Assembly: GCA_030425395.1 (NCBI GenBank)
Contig: JAUIAS010000007.1
Coordinates: forward strand, 1-64,000
Direction: 5' to 3'
DNA: 64,000 nucleotides
Source: Alphaproteobacteria bacterium
GTDB lineage: Bacteria; Pseudomonadota; Alphaproteobacteria; Rhodobacterales; Rhodobacteraceae
Shown here: positions 16,841 to 26,412 of the stretch, in pieces
Layout: each line of letters starts with the position of its first letter
How positions within the stretch are numbered: the first letter of the stretch is position 1
Program-made: the position numbers and the translations under genes
Notes under the pieces: generated by a model
What the model was told of the DNA's origin: nothing
The model's input: only the letters and a program-made list of their open reading frames with translations
Databases searched by the model: none

Positions 16841-17437
16841 ATGCGTGAGGGTTTTCCCAGTGTCGGCAAGGGGCAGTCCGTCGGTCTGTTCGGTGGGTCG
16901 TTCGACCCTGCGCACGCGGGGCACGTGCATTTCACCCGTGAGGCGATCAAACGCTTTGGACTGGATCATGTGTGGTGGCTGGTCAGCCCCGGAAACCCGA
17001 TCAAGTCCGCAGGTCCTGCGGCGCTGTCCGTGCGGATGGCGCGGGCGCATGCACTGATGGACCATCCGCGCGTGACCGTCACCGCGCTCGAGGCCAGCTT
17101 GGGCACGGCGATCACCGCAGATACGCTGGCGCGGCTGCGTGCGATTTATCCGGGGGTGCGGTTCGTTTGGCTGATGGGGGCCGACAATCTGGCGGGACTG
17201 CACCGCTGGTTTCACTGGCGGGACGTGATGGACCAAGTGCCCATCGGCGTTCTGGCCCGCCCCGGCAGCGTTTTGTCAGCCCCGTTGTCACCGGCCGCGT
17301 TTCTCTATCGCAAAAACAGGGTGGCGGCCCGCGACGCGCATCTTCTCAAATATCTTCAGGCGCCGGCCTGGTGTTACCTGCCCATACCGATGCGGCACGA
17401 AAGCTCGACCCTGCTGCGGCAAACGGGGGCGTGGTGA
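16841..17437 (+). CDS. nadD: Nicotinate-nucleotide adenylyltransferase
   Basis: Converts nicotinate mononucleotide to deamido-NAD in NAD synthesis. Length is 198 residues from ATG at 16841 (AGGA and GAGG upstream). [17 protein letters not shown] carries the nucleotidyltransferase (T/H)xGH signature, [11 protein letters not shown] follows, and [17 protein letters not shown] is the typical NadD middle motif. The end, [12 protein letters not shown], contains the family's SST-like motif. A much longer frame upstream is antisense to ettA and is not used. Confidence 0.94.
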   Translation: MREGFPSVGKGQSVGLFGGSFDPAHAGHVHFTREAIKRFGLDHVWWLVSPGNPIKSAGPAALSVRMARAHALMDHPRVTVTALEASLGTAITADTLARLRAIYPGVRFVWLMGADNLAGLHRWFHWRDVMDQVPIGVLARPGSVLSAPLSPAAFLYRKNRVAARDAHLLKYLQAPAWCYLPIPMRHESSTLLRQTGAW

Positions 17438-17537
17438 TCGTGGCACCAAACCGGTCGTTGGGGTTGAAACCCCGCTGCGGATTTTCCACAGTGGCAACAA
17501 TGCCATTTCAGTTCTCAAACCCGATTGTAGCCTTGCC

Positions 17538-19034
17538 GTGACATCGCATTTCCACCGGCGCAGTTTCCTACTTGGCCTTGGCGCGACGGCGCTGGCCTCG
17601 CGCGGCCTTGCCGGCGCGCCCTCCGCATCGCTGCACCCGGTTGCACGGCCCGCGTCGGTGCGGGCGGCGGCAACCTCTGCGGGGGCGGCTGATCTGATCG
17701 CGAAGGCGCGGCTGACGGGCACGTTGTCCTATGCGGTGGCGGACGTGAAGTCGGGCAAGGTGCATGAAACGCACAACCCCACACTGGCCCAACCCCCCGC
17801 GAGCGTGATCAAGACAATTACCGCGCTTTACGCTCTGGAAACCTTTGGCGGGTCGCACCGGTTTCGCACGGATATCATCGCACGCGGGACGTTGCGCAAC
17901 GGGATTCTGGATGGCGACCTGATCGTGCTGGGCGGCGGAGACCCGACGCTTGATACCGATGCGCTAGCGGATATGGCGGCGGATCTGAAACAGGCTGGCG
18001 TAAACGAAGTGCGCGGCAAATTCATCGTGCATGACGGGCTGTTGCCCTTTGTTCACAGCATCGACAAAAACCAGCCCGATCACTTGGGGTATTCCCCTGC
18101 CGTGTCCGGAATCGCGCTGAATTTCAACCGCGTCTTTTTTGAATGGAAGCGCGAGCCCAAGGGGTATGCCATCACGATGGACGCACGGTCGCGGCGGGTG
18201 CGGCCGGATGTCGGAATGGCACGAATGGCGCTGTCGCGGCGCGCGGCCCCCGTTTACACCTACTCCCAGCGCGGTGAGGTGGACGAATGGACCGTGGCGC
18301 AGGGCGCTCTGGGCAAGGGCGGCGGGCGCTGGCTGCCGGTGCGCAACCCTGCCGCATATGTGGGTGACGTGTTCCGCACGCTGGCCCGGTCGCAGGGCAT
18401 CGTCCTGAAACCCGCCAAAACGGAGCGCGGCCCCCAGCCCACGGGCGACGTTCTGGTGCGCCACACAAGCAGGCCGCTTCAGAACATCATTCAGGGCATG
18501 TTGAAATATTCCAACAACCTGACCGCCGAAATGGTGGGTTTGTCCGCCTCGGTGGCGCGCGGGGCCGATCCGAGAGATCTGCGCCAGTCAGGCACAGCCA
18601 TGGCGCAATGGGCGGCCAGCGCGCTGGGGATGCGGCAATCGCGCTTTGTCGATCATTCGGGCCTTGGCGATGCGTCCCGAATGAGCCCCGCAGATCTGGT
18701 GCAGGCGCTGGTCAAGGTCGGTCAACGCGATTTGCTGCGGCCGCTTCTCAAACCCTGGGCTTTGCGCGACAAGAAAGGCCGCACGGTCAAGAACCACCCC
18801 GTCAAGGTCGCGGCCAAGACCGGCACATTGCATTTCGTGTCCGGGCTGGGCGGCTATCTGACAACGCCGGACGGGCGCGAAATGGCCTTTGCGATCTTTG
18901 CTGCCAATCTCGATATCCGGGCGGGCCTGAAAAAACAGGAACGCGAACGCCCCCCCGGCGCGCGCACCTGGAATGGACGGGCCAAGATCCTTCAGGCGCA
19001 GCTTCTGGAACGCTGGGCCGAGGTTTATCGTTAA
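17538..19034 (+). CDS. dacB: D-alanyl-D-alanine carboxypeptidase/endopeptidase (PBP4, S13)
   Basis: Periplasmic peptidoglycan hydrolase, 498 residues. The N-terminus HRRSFLLGLGATALA looks like a twin-arginine or basic signal peptide. Penicillin-binding motifs are in order: SxxK at S89-K92 (PASVIKT), SxN at S325-N327 (KYSNNLTAE) and KTG at 427-429 (AAKTGTLH). The large insert between SxxK and SxN is typical of S13. The start is GTG at 17538 with a weak ribosome site. Monocistronic, 100 bp after nadD. Confidence 0.92.
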   Translation: MTSHFHRRSFLLGLGATALASRGLAGAPSASLHPVARPASVRAAATSAGAADLIAKARLTGTLSYAVADVKSGKVHETHNPTLAQPPASVIKTITALYALETFGGSHRFRTDIIARGTLRNGILDGDLIVLGGGDPTLDTDALADMAADLKQAGVNEVRGKFIVHDGLLPFVHSIDKNQPDHLGYSPAVSGIALNFNRVFFEWKREPKGYAITMDARSRRVRPDVGMARMALSRRAAPVYTYSQRGEVDEWTVAQGALGKGGGRWLPVRNPAAYVGDVFRTLARSQGIVLKPAKTERGPQPTGDVLVRHTSRPLQNIIQGMLKYSNNLTAEMVGLSASVARGADPRDLRQSGTAMAQWAASALGMRQSRFVDHSGLGDASRMSPADLVQALVKVGQRDLLRPLLKPWALRDKKGRTVKNHPVKVAAKTGTLHFVSGLGGYLTTPDGREMAFAIFAANLDIRAGLKKQERERPPGARTWNGRAKILQAQLLERWAEVYR

Positions 19035-19044
19035 GATAAGGCGG

Positions 19045-19467
19045 TCAGGTGATGTGGCGGGCCCGTGCACCACGTTCGATGGCCGCGGCATGCAGACGGT
19101 CTATGTTCAGCTCATAGCGGATTTCTTCAAGCAAGCGCAGTTCGGTCTCTTCGAGCTTGCCATCCGCAGCAGCGACATCGCAGGCCAATGCATAAGCTGT
19201 TTCAAAAAGCCGTTCGGGCAGATTGTCCCGCAGCAGGCCGAACAATGCGTCCAGCCCTTCTTCCTGTTCGAACAGATCGAACACGATCTGGCTCACGGTG
19301 TTCATCCGGTCCACATCGTATTGCCCGAACACCGGCAGGATATTCACGGCCGATTGAATCTTGACCAATTCGGCGGTGCGGATGTTTTCGTCGGAGGCTG
19401 ATATCGCCACCATGATCGCGACAAGGCAATCCTGCGGGCTCATGGAGTGGGGAATATTCTCTGACAT
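19045..19467 (-). CDS. TerB-like (tellurite resistance TerB family) protein
   Basis: A 140-residue all-helical protein. The repeated acidic patterns (ISASDENIRTAELVKIQ and DVAAADGKLEETELRLLEEI) match the TerB metal-binding helical pairs. No other ter genes are present, so a tellurite phenotype should not be assumed. It lies downstream of dddW on the same strand, but a strong hairpin separates them. Function unknown. Confidence 0.75.
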   Translation of the reverse strand: MSENIPHSMSPQDCLVAIMVAISASDENIRTAELVKIQSAVNILPVFGQYDVDRMNTVSQIVFDLFEQEEGLDALFGLLRDNLPERLFETAYALACDVAAADGKLEETELRLLEEIRYELNIDRLHAAAIERGARARHIT

Positions 19468-19507
19468 AATCTATCCGTTCGGCGTTGTGTGCCACGAAGG
19501 ATAGGGG

Positions 19508-19542
19508 GCGACGACGCGGGGTTCAACTCCTCGCGTCGTCGC
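19508..19542 (-). terminator. Hairpin downstream of dddW
   Basis: An 11 bp perfect stem GCGACGACGCG / CGCGTCGTCGC with a 13-base loop lies just past the dddW stop. No strong T-run follows on the minus strand. Likely the dddW transcript end. Confidence 0.6.
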
Positions 19543-19554
19543 AGCAACGCAAAA

Positions 19555-20013
19555 TCATGCAGTTGCAGAAAAACGGTAAACGATGCTTTCGAAATCCTGC
19601 GATGCAAAGCTGTAGACAAAGCGCAGCCCGTCCGGGCCAGCCACCGTGCCGTGTTCGGCATCTGCGGGCACATAAAGCGCCACACCAGCGCGGATTTCGT
19701 GATCCACGCCGTCGATGGTGACGATGCCTGAACCTTCCAGCCCGAAGTAGACTTCGGCGGGGGTATGGCGGTGCGGCATCAGGCGGTCGCCGGGGCCGAA
19801 TTCGGCGATGCCAAATACCATTTCGCGCGGCGTCTCCGGCGTGCCATTGACCAACGTGCGCCAGCGCACTTCGCCATAGGTGGGGTCGTCGCCGCCCGAC
19901 AGCGGCACCGTGGCCGCATCCACCGACAGCGGTGCATGTGGCAGGTTGCCGGGCTGGTGCAATTGGGTGGTCTCGCCCATTTCGCTGGCAAAACTGTCGA
20001 GAAATTCGGTCAT
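19555..20013 (-). CDS. dddW: DMSP lyase, cupin family, DddW type
   Basis: Probable dimethylsulfoniopropionate lyase releasing dimethyl sulfide and acrylate. It has 152 residues from ATG at 20013 (GGAGG upstream), the length I recall for DddW of Ruegeria pomeroyi. The cupin metal ligands fall at H81, H83 and E87 (PHRHTPAEVYF) and H121 (DAEHGTV), the same positions I recall for DddW. A LysR gene is divergent, also as in Ruegeria. DddQ and DddL are other cupin lyases but differ in length. If not DddW, it is a cupin of unknown role. Confidence 0.8.
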   Translation of the reverse strand: MTEFLDSFASEMGETTQLHQPGNLPHAPLSVDAATVPLSGGDDPTYGEVRWRTLVNGTPETPREMVFGIAEFGPGDRLMPHRHTPAEVYFGLEGSGIVTIDGVDHEIRAGVALYVPADAEHGTVAGPDGLRFVYSFASQDFESIVYRFSATA

Positions 20014-20085
20014 GGCGGCCTCCTGTTGTCTTGCGCCTTCTAACGAGACTTGCGCCCGCCGCGCAATCGCGCAAAACTTCATTAT

Positions 20086-20104
20086 GTTATACGCTGAGGT
20101 TATA
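20086..20104. promoter_or_regulatory. GTTATA direct repeats between dddW and its LysR gene
   Basis: GTTATA at 20086-20091 and 20099-20104, 13 bp apart, in an AT-rich patch of an otherwise GC-rich 95 bp divergent gap. Candidate LysR binding site and promoter; TATATT just before the LysR start could be a -10 element. Confidence 0.45.
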
Positions 20105-20108
20105 TTAG

Positions 20109-20996
20109 ATGGATCGCCTGCCCAGCTTTTCCGGGTTAACCGCCTTTTACGCCGCCGCGCGGCACGGAACGCTGACAGCGGCGGCGGCGGAACTCAATGT
20201 TTCACAACCGGCAATTTCACGTCGGATTGCGACGCTTGAGGCCGATTTGGGATGCCCGCTGTTCGATCGCAACCACAAACCAGTGCGAATTACCCAGTCT
20301 GGCAAGGACTTATTGCGCGCGCTGAAGGGAGGCTTTGGGCAAATCGAAAGCGCCGTAGCGCAAATTCGGCAAACCGGTAGCGGCAGGCTTGTGACCGTCA
20401 GCGCGCCATCGGGATTCGTGGCATTCCGGTTGATTCCAATGCTAGGCGAACTGGAAGCCGCGTTCGAAGACGTGACGATTCGCATCATAAGCCAAGAGTA
20501 TGGTGAACCAACCCGCCCCGGCGATGTTGCGATCCGGTTCGGGTTTGCCGACGACGGAGAGAGCGATGATTTGCGGCTGCTGGGGGACGGGGTGTTCGCC
20601 GCCGCCAGCCCGCTTTACCTGTCGCGGCGCGGGATGACCGCGCAGGATCCCGATTATGCGCGCCTTACCCTGCTGACCATGGAGACCGCGCGCAGCCAGT
20701 GGCACGACTGGCCAAGCTGGTTCCAGTCAGTCGGCCGTGACATGCCGCGCGGTGCCCGGGTTCTGGATTTCAGTTCCTATGCGATGCTGGTCAATGCCGC
20801 ACTGGCTGCGCAAGGGGTCTGCCTGTGCTGGGACGGCGTTCTGGATATGTTTCTGGACACCGGCGCGCTGGTACGGCTGGCCGGGCCGTCGGCGCGGTCG
20901 TCGCGGGGATATTTCATGGGGATGCGCGACGGGCTGGCCGCCGACCCCCATGTGCGGCGTATTCACGACTGGATCGCGGAAAATGCCGGAAAATAG
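20109..20996 (+). CDS. LysR-family regulator, probable dddW activator
   Basis: A 295-residue LysR-type regulator. The helix-turn-helix lies at residues 4-63 (LTAFYAAARHGTLTAAAAEL, then VSQPAISRRIATLE), followed by the effector-binding domain. It is divergent from dddW; in Ruegeria pomeroyi the equivalent LysR activates dddW in response to DMSP. The ATG at 20109 has no clear Shine-Dalgarno and lies five bases after a TATATT box, so translation could be nearly leaderless. Confidence 0.88.
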   Translation: MDRLPSFSGLTAFYAAARHGTLTAAAAELNVSQPAISRRIATLEADLGCPLFDRNHKPVRITQSGKDLLRALKGGFGQIESAVAQIRQTGSGRLVTVSAPSGFVAFRLIPMLGELEAAFEDVTIRIISQEYGEPTRPGDVAIRFGFADDGESDDLRLLGDGVFAAASPLYLSRRGMTAQDPDYARLTLLTMETARSQWHDWPSWFQSVGRDMPRGARVLDFSSYAMLVNAALAAQGVCLCWDGVLDMFLDTGALVRLAGPSARSSRGYFMGMRDGLAADPHVRRIHDWIAENAGK

Positions 20997-21097
20997 GAGG
21001 GTTTTGACCTCGGTTTGTTGACTCATGCTGCGCAGGCACAATAGGAGATGCGGACCGGGCGCGCGGGGTGCCCGGCCTTCCCCAATGGAGTTGTTCG

Positions 21098-22672
21098 ATG
21101 TCCTCACCGCGTGAAACCGCACTTGCGTCCAAGGCCTGGCCCTTTGAAGAGGCGCGTCGCGTTTTGAAACGCTATGAGAAAGCCCCGCCGGAAAAAGGCT
21201 ATGTCCTGTTCGAAACCGGATACGGACCCAGCGGCCTGCCGCATATCGGCACGTTTGGCGAGGTCGCGCGCACGTCCATGATCATGCGGGCCTTTCGCGA
21301 GATCAGCGATATTCCCACCAAGATGATCTGTTTTTCCGATGACCTTGACGGGATGCGCAAGGTGCCGGGCAACGTGCCCGATCAGGAGATGCTGCAAGAA
21401 CATCTGCAAAAGCCACTGACCAGCGTGCCGGATCCGTTCGGCACGCATGCAAGCTTTGGCCACCACAACAACGCGATGCTGCGGCGTTTTCTGGATACGT
21501 TCGGCTTTGAGTATGAGTTCTACAGCGCGACGGAATTCTATCGCTCCGGCCAGTTCGACACGATCCTGCTGCGCGCGGCGGAACGCTATGACGATATCAT
21601 GAAGATCATGCTGAAGTCGCTGCGCGAAGAGCGTCAGCAGACCTATTCGATTTTCCTGCCGATCCACCCCGAGACCGGGCGCATCCTGTATGTGCCGATG
21701 AAAAACGTTGATGCCGCCAAGGGCGAGATCACCTTTGATGACGCGGACGGGCGCGAATGGACGCTGCCGGTGACAGGTGGCAACGTCAAGCTTCAGTGGA
21801 AGCCTGACTTTGGCGCGCGTTGGGCCGCGCTTGGCGTCGATTTCGAGATGTATGGCAAGGACCATTCGACCAATACGCCGATTTATGACGGCATTTGCCG
21901 GGTTCTGGGTGTGCGCCCGCCCGAGCATTTCACCTATGAACTGTTTCTGGACGAAAACGGCCAGAAGATTTCCAAGACCTCGGGCAACGGGGTGAGCATC
22001 GACGAATGGCTGACCTATGCCAGCACGGAATCCCTGTCGTATTTCATGTATCAAAAGCCCAAGACGGCCAAACGCATGTATTTTGACGTGATCCCCAAGG
22101 CGGTGGACGAATATCATCAGCAGTTGCGCGCCTATGCCACGCAGGATGAAAAGGCACGGATGAACAACCCGGTCTGGCACATCCACGGCGGGAACGTGCC
22201 GGAATCAAACCTGATCGTGCCGTTTGCAATGCTGCTGAACCTTGCGTCGGTGGCCAGCGCCGAGGACAAGGAAACGCTCTGGGGATTTGTGCGCCGCTAT
22301 GCGCCGGACGCCACCCCTGAGACGCATCCCGATCTGGATGCGGCCGCCGGTTTCGCGGTGCGCTATTACAACGATTTCGTCAAGCCGACGCGCCAATTCC
22401 GTGCCCCCACAGAAGAAGAGCGCGCGGCATTGGTTGAATTGCGCGATGCGCTGGCCGTGTATGACGGCCCGGTCGAGGACGAGGCGTTGCAATCGGTGGT
22501 CTATGCGGTTGGACGTGAAAAGTTTGACCCGCTGCGCGCGTGGTTCACCGCGCTTTACGAGGTGCTTCTGGGAGCCAGCCAAGGCCCCCGGTTCGGCGGG
22601 TTCATCGCGCTATATGGCGTGGCCGAAACGATTGCCCTGATTGACAGCGCGCTGGCCGGGGAACTGGCCTGA
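21098..22672 (+). CDS. lysK: Lysine--tRNA ligase, class I
   Basis: Charges tRNA-Lys using the class I fold found in archaea and many alphaproteobacteria, instead of class II LysS. Length is 524 residues from ATG at 21098. The HIGH motif reads PHIGTFGE near residue 48 and the KMSKS motif reads KISKTSGN near residue 291. The C-terminal helical region is the anticodon-binding part. Confidence 0.95.
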   Translation: MSSPRETALASKAWPFEEARRVLKRYEKAPPEKGYVLFETGYGPSGLPHIGTFGEVARTSMIMRAFREISDIPTKMICFSDDLDGMRKVPGNVPDQEMLQEHLQKPLTSVPDPFGTHASFGHHNNAMLRRFLDTFGFEYEFYSATEFYRSGQFDTILLRAAERYDDIMKIMLKSLREERQQTYSIFLPIHPETGRILYVPMKNVDAAKGEITFDDADGREWTLPVTGGNVKLQWKPDFGARWAALGVDFEMYGKDHSTNTPIYDGICRVLGVRPPEHFTYELFLDENGQKISKTSGNGVSIDEWLTYASTESLSYFMYQKPKTAKRMYFDVIPKAVDEYHQQLRAYATQDEKARMNNPVWHIHGGNVPESNLIVPFAMLLNLASVASAEDKETLWGFVRRYAPDATPETHPDLDAAAGFAVRYYNDFVKPTRQFRAPTEEERAALVELRDALAVYDGPVEDEALQSVVYAVGREKFDPLRAWFTALYEVLLGASQGPRFGGFIALYGVAETIALIDSALAGELA

Positions 22673-22708
22673 CCCATGCCCTGATCGCGAGGGCGTGAAT
22701 TGACGTGG

Positions 22709-22745
22709 GCGTCTTGCCTCCTAACTGATCGGGGAGGGAGGACGC
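22709..22745 (+). promoter_or_regulatory. Hairpin covering the ribosome binding site of the DUF4864 gene
   Basis: GCGTCTTGCCTCC (22709-22721) pairs with GGAGGGAGGACGC (22733-22745), 12 of 13 positions with one G-U. The right arm is the Shine-Dalgarno region of the gene starting at 22749, so folding would block initiation. Confidence 0.5.
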
Positions 22746-22748
22746 ACC

Positions 22749-23150
22749 ATGCGTATTTTGAGAACACTCACCCTTGTCGCGGCGATGGCTGCAACGCCTG
22801 CGTTGGCCAACCCCGACGCAATCCGCAACACGATCCAAAGCCAGATCGACGCCTTTCTGGCGGATGACTTTTCCACCGCCTTCAGCTATGCCAGCCCGAC
22901 CATCCAAACGCTTTTCGGGAGCGCGGAAAATTTCGGTGCAATGGTGCGCGGCGGATATCCGATGGTCTGGCGGCCCGAGGATGTCCGATATCTGGACCTG
23001 CGTGAAGAAAACGGTTTCTTGTGGCAGAATATCCTGATCACCGATGGCGATGGTCAGCGGCATATCCTTGAATACCAGATGATCCAGCAGGAAAACGGAT
23101 GGAAAATCAACGGTGTGCGATACGTTAGGGCCACATCGCCCAGCGCGTAA
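22749..23150 (+). CDS. Secreted DUF4864 protein
   Basis: A 133-residue exported protein. Signal peptide at residues 1-20 (ending TPALA). The mature part follows the NTF2-like DUF4864 pattern seen in Rhodobacteraceae: an initial helix (NTIQSQIDAFLADDFSTAFS) and beta strands ending GWKINGVRY. No catalytic residues are known for the family. A stem over the ribosome binding site suggests translational control. Confidence 0.8.
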   Translation: MRILRTLTLVAAMAATPALANPDAIRNTIQSQIDAFLADDFSTAFSYASPTIQTLFGSAENFGAMVRGGYPMVWRPEDVRYLDLREENGFLWQNILITDGDGQRHILEYQMIQQENGWKINGVRYVRATSPSA

Positions 23151-23294
23151 GCCGTTGCGCGTGGCCGGGGCTGCGCGCGATGCGGTTTGGCCACGTTAAC
23201 GCATTCGCACCTACCTCTTGGCGGCAATTACGGGCGACGTGTCATGCGCCGCACATGCCGCAGGCCCGTTTCCCGAGCCCTAAGAGAGGTTGGA

Positions 23295-25580
23295 ATGAAC
23301 AAGGCAATCACCGATGGCATCGTCTTTATGCCCCCCGCTTTCGCGCAAGGTCTGGACCAGTGGTCACGGGGGGATGGGATCGCCGGATCAGACACCTATG
23401 CCACCGCCGCCAATGCCGCATTCGTTCCGGCGGATCAGGACTTTGGCGGCTGTCTGGAAATATTCAAGACAGACGCGATCCAAAAGCTGCGCCATATGGG
23501 GCAGACGCCGATTTACGCGGGCTGTTACCTTCAGGTGAAAGCGCGGATCAAGGCGATCAGCGGCAACTTTCCACAGGTGCGGATTGCCGCCCATGCGATG
23601 GGCGCGGGTGGCGTGCACCTTGGGTCGGTGGTGCAGACCGGTCCATCGGTCACGCTCGACAGTTATGGCGAGGTGGTCGAGGTCAGCGCGATTCTGGGCA
23701 TGGGGCAGCGCAGTGGCGTGGACATGCCATGGGGGCGCGAGGCCAGCTATGGGCATGTGGGACTGGACCTGATCGGCCCGAATGGTGGTATCGTTCGGAT
23801 TGATGACATCGAAGTGACGGATATCACCGGCGCATTCCTGCGCGACATGATGAACTGGGTGGACGTGCGCGACTACGGCGCTGTGGGCGACGGTATCACC
23901 GATGATGCGGCGGCCTTTCTGGCAGCTGATGCGGATGCCGACGGGCGCCGCGTCGTGGTGCCCGAAGGCGTGTACCATTTGGGGGCGGATGTCACCCTGA
24001 ATGCACGGGTCGAATTCGAAGGCACGGTGACAATGCCCGCCGACCGGATGTTTGTGCTGACCAAGGATTTCAACCTGCCCAATTACATTGATGCATTTGG
24101 CGACGAGGAACTGGGCTTCAAAAAGGCGTTTCAGGCGCTGTTGAACAACGCCGACCATGAATCCCTGGATATGGGAGGGCGCAACGTCAAGGTGAGCGAA
24201 CCGCTGGATATGGCGGCGGCGGTGCCCAATCGGGACAGCTTTGCCACCCGCCGGGTGATCCGCAACGGCCAGTTCGAGGCGGTGGGCGCGGCCAATTGGG
24301 CCACCGACGTGGTGACCAGTCAGGCCAGCTATGACCCCTCCGATGCGCGGACGCTGACCGGTGTCGTCAACGCGGCAAATATCGCGGTGGGATCGCTGGT
24401 CACCGGGGTCGGTGTCGGGCGCGAGATCTATGTTCGGGCGGTGAATCTGGCGTTGGGGACGGTGACCCTGAATGCGCCGCTTTATGATGCGGCGGGCACT
24501 CAGGTCTTTACCTTTCAGCGGTTCAAATACCTGCTGGATTTCAGTGGGTTCACCCAGCTTTCCAAGTTTTCGCTGTCGGATATCGAATTTCAGTGTCGCG
24601 GCGTGGCCAGTGGGATCATGCTGGCCCCCTCGGGGATCACCTTTCATCTTCGCGACTGCTTTGTGTCCCGTCCTCTTGATCGGTGCCTGACGTCGATTGG
24701 CGGCGGGTGTCAGGGGATGCTGATCGACCGCTGTCAGTTCCTGTCGTTCGAGGATGGTCTGGACGTGGCTGACCGCAAGAGCATCGTTCTGAATGCCACG
24801 TCCAACGATATCAAGCTGCGCAACAACCGCGCGACCCGGTTTCGGCACTTTGCCATTCTGGGCGGGTCCAACAACCTGATCCTTGGCAATCACTTCTTTC
24901 AGGGAGATGGCGTGGTGGGCGGCATCCGCACTGCGGGGATCGTTTTGTCGGGGTCTTACACAAGCACGATCGTGAACGGCAACTATGTCGACAATTGCTT
25001 TATCGAATGGACCAATGAATATGATCCGTCGCCAGATTTCACCACCGGTTTTTCGTTCAGCGCGCTGAGTGTGAGCGACAACATCTTCTTGTCCAGCGAC
25101 GTGGCCCCATGGTTCAGCTATTTCGTGGTCAAGCCGCACGGCACCGGGCATTTTCTGAACGGTGTGAACGTCACCGGCAACCGGTTCCGCAGCGTGCAAG
25201 GGGCCATTGATCGCGCCGAGCGTGTCGATACCAGCTTTTCTGATCTGGACTACGGGCGGTTCAAGGATGTGAATTTCAATGGCAATTCCTATCACAATGT
25301 CAGCCATCAGGTGACCAACCCGATCCGTATCATCCACAACCAGAACACCGAATCCGACAATTGGGCGGTGGACCCCGGCGCGCTGTTGCCGTTTGGCGGG
25401 TTTTCGCGGGCGGTGGATGCCGTGACCATTGCCGGAAACCTGCGCGACGAACAGGGTGGGATCCGGTTTGATCGACCCAATGTGTTCACCGAACAGGGTC
25501 CGGGACGCGATGTGATCAGCCTGCGCTGGCCGGTGGCGGTGCGCGGTGAGGCGACCGTGGTGATGCGGATCGACAGGTAG
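23295..25580 (+). CDS. Right-handed beta-helix, GH28-related/pectate-lyase-like protein
   Basis: A 761-residue protein from ATG at 23295. Residues ~185-235 (VDVRDYGAVGDGITDDAAAF, then VVVPEGVYHLG) are the classic opening of Pectate_lyase_3 beta-helices. The remainder shows many N-rich rungs (NNLILGNHFF, SDNIFLSS, VTGNRFR). The first ~180 residues form a separate jelly-roll-like region. No signal peptide is evident. Proteins of this type cleave or bind polysaccharide, or act as phage tailspikes; no phage genes are nearby, so an exopolysaccharide-related role is more likely. Its stop abuts the stop of the next, convergent gene. Confidence 0.78.
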   Translation: MNKAITDGIVFMPPAFAQGLDQWSRGDGIAGSDTYATAANAAFVPADQDFGGCLEIFKTDAIQKLRHMGQTPIYAGCYLQVKARIKAISGNFPQVRIAAHAMGAGGVHLGSVVQTGPSVTLDSYGEVVEVSAILGMGQRSGVDMPWGREASYGHVGLDLIGPNGGIVRIDDIEVTDITGAFLRDMMNWVDVRDYGAVGDGITDDAAAFLAADADADGRRVVVPEGVYHLGADVTLNARVEFEGTVTMPADRMFVLTKDFNLPNYIDAFGDEELGFKKAFQALLNNADHESLDMGGRNVKVSEPLDMAAAVPNRDSFATRRVIRNGQFEAVGAANWATDVVTSQASYDPSDARTLTGVVNAANIAVGSLVTGVGVGREIYVRAVNLALGTVTLNAPLYDAAGTQVFTFQRFKYLLDFSGFTQLSKFSLSDIEFQCRGVASGIMLAPSGITFHLRDCFVSRPLDRCLTSIGGGCQGMLIDRCQFLSFEDGLDVADRKSIVLNATSNDIKLRNNRATRFRHFAILGGSNNLILGNHFFQGDGVVGGIRTAGIVLSGSYTSTIVNGNYVDNCFIEWTNEYDPSPDFTTGFSFSALSVSDNIFLSSDVAPWFSYFVVKPHGTGHFLNGVNVTGNRFRSVQGAIDRAERVDTSFSDLDYGRFKDVNFNGNSYHNVSHQVTNPIRIIHNQNTESDNWAVDPGALLPFGGFSRAVDAVTIAGNLRDEQGGIRFDRPNVFTEQGPGRDVISLRWPVAVRGEATVVMRIDR

Positions 25581-26264
25581 TCAGAACGACCGCCAGATAT
25601 CAAAGCTGAGGGCGCGCGTGCGGATGTTTCCGGCGCGCGCGGCCTTGAGGCCAAAGACGAGACGCGTTGAGGCATTGGCGCGAAAAACCGCGCGCGGGGC
25701 AATCTCCATCCCGTTGTAACCGCTGCCGTCGCGTTGCAGGCTGAGATCCACGACCCCCTGCCATTGCGGCGAAAAGGTCAGGCCGAAGGTCGCGTCGATC
25801 TTGCGGGTCAGGCCGGGTTTGCCGGTTTGGTGTTCAAAAATCGCCTCTGCCGAAGCCCAGCCGCTATGATGGGTTTTCCGGAACGGAACACCGGCAGCGA
25901 TGCCTATGCGGTGGAGGGTGTGCGTTCCAGTGAGGCTGGCGCGCAGGCCCATGCCGGCCGATACAGAAAGCGCCACGCGCGATTGCGCGCGAAAGATCGA
26001 GCTGCGCAAAAAGACAATGCCGTGGCCACCGTCCATCTGCGCCCCTTGCGCAGTGGCAAAGAGATCGGCCCCCAGTGTCAGGTGCGGGTGCAGCCCGTGT
26101 TCGACATAGAGCCGGGCGGCATCGCGGCGGGGGACCGCATCGGTCCGGATGGAAATATCGGCACCGGTGGACAGGAACGTCTCGCCAGTTTTGCGCAACC
26201 AGGCCCCGGCAAGGGCCGGGCTGGCCGACACCAAGCACCACAGGACCAGAACCATCACGCGCAT
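25581..26264 (-). CDS. Predicted outer-membrane beta-barrel protein
   Basis: A 227-residue exported protein I do not recognise. Signal peptide at residues 1-19 (ending SPALA). The mature part is rich in alternating polar and hydrophobic strands (LHPHLTLGADLFA, SRVALSVSAGMGLRAS, TRLVFGLKAARAG) and ends in Phe (DIWRSF), as outer-membrane barrels do. Convergent with the beta-helix gene with no gap, which may mean joint function or simple packing. Confidence 0.6.
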   Translation of the reverse strand: MRVMVLVLWCLVSASPALAGAWLRKTGETFLSTGADISIRTDAVPRRDAARLYVEHGLHPHLTLGADLFATAQGAQMDGGHGIVFLRSSIFRAQSRVALSVSAGMGLRASLTGTHTLHRIGIAAGVPFRKTHHSGWASAEAIFEHQTGKPGLTRKIDATFGLTFSPQWQGVVDLSLQRDGSGYNGMEIAPRAVFRANASTRLVFGLKAARAGNIRTRALSFDIWRSF

Positions 26265-26412
26265 CCCGCCACCTCCGCCGATCAGGGTGGCGTGGAATGG
26301 TTAACAACTCCTTTCCAGACCCGGATCACAGAGTGTGGGCACATGCGTCCTTTTCCCCTGTTTCACGGGGACGGGTTCCTGCTATGCTGCGACGCAGCAA
26401 AAAGGATGCACC

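Noticed and set aside
19045-19467. Tellurite resistance operon
   Set aside because: Only a single TerB-like gene is present; no terC, terD or other ter genes.
19508-19542. T-loop-like sequence suggesting a tRNA near the dddW end
   Set aside because: It is the loop of a perfect 11 bp hairpin and lacks the rest of a tRNA.
23388-25337. 649-codon minus-strand frame opposite the beta-helix gene
   Set aside because: Shadow frame without motifs; the plus-strand frame has a recognised fold.
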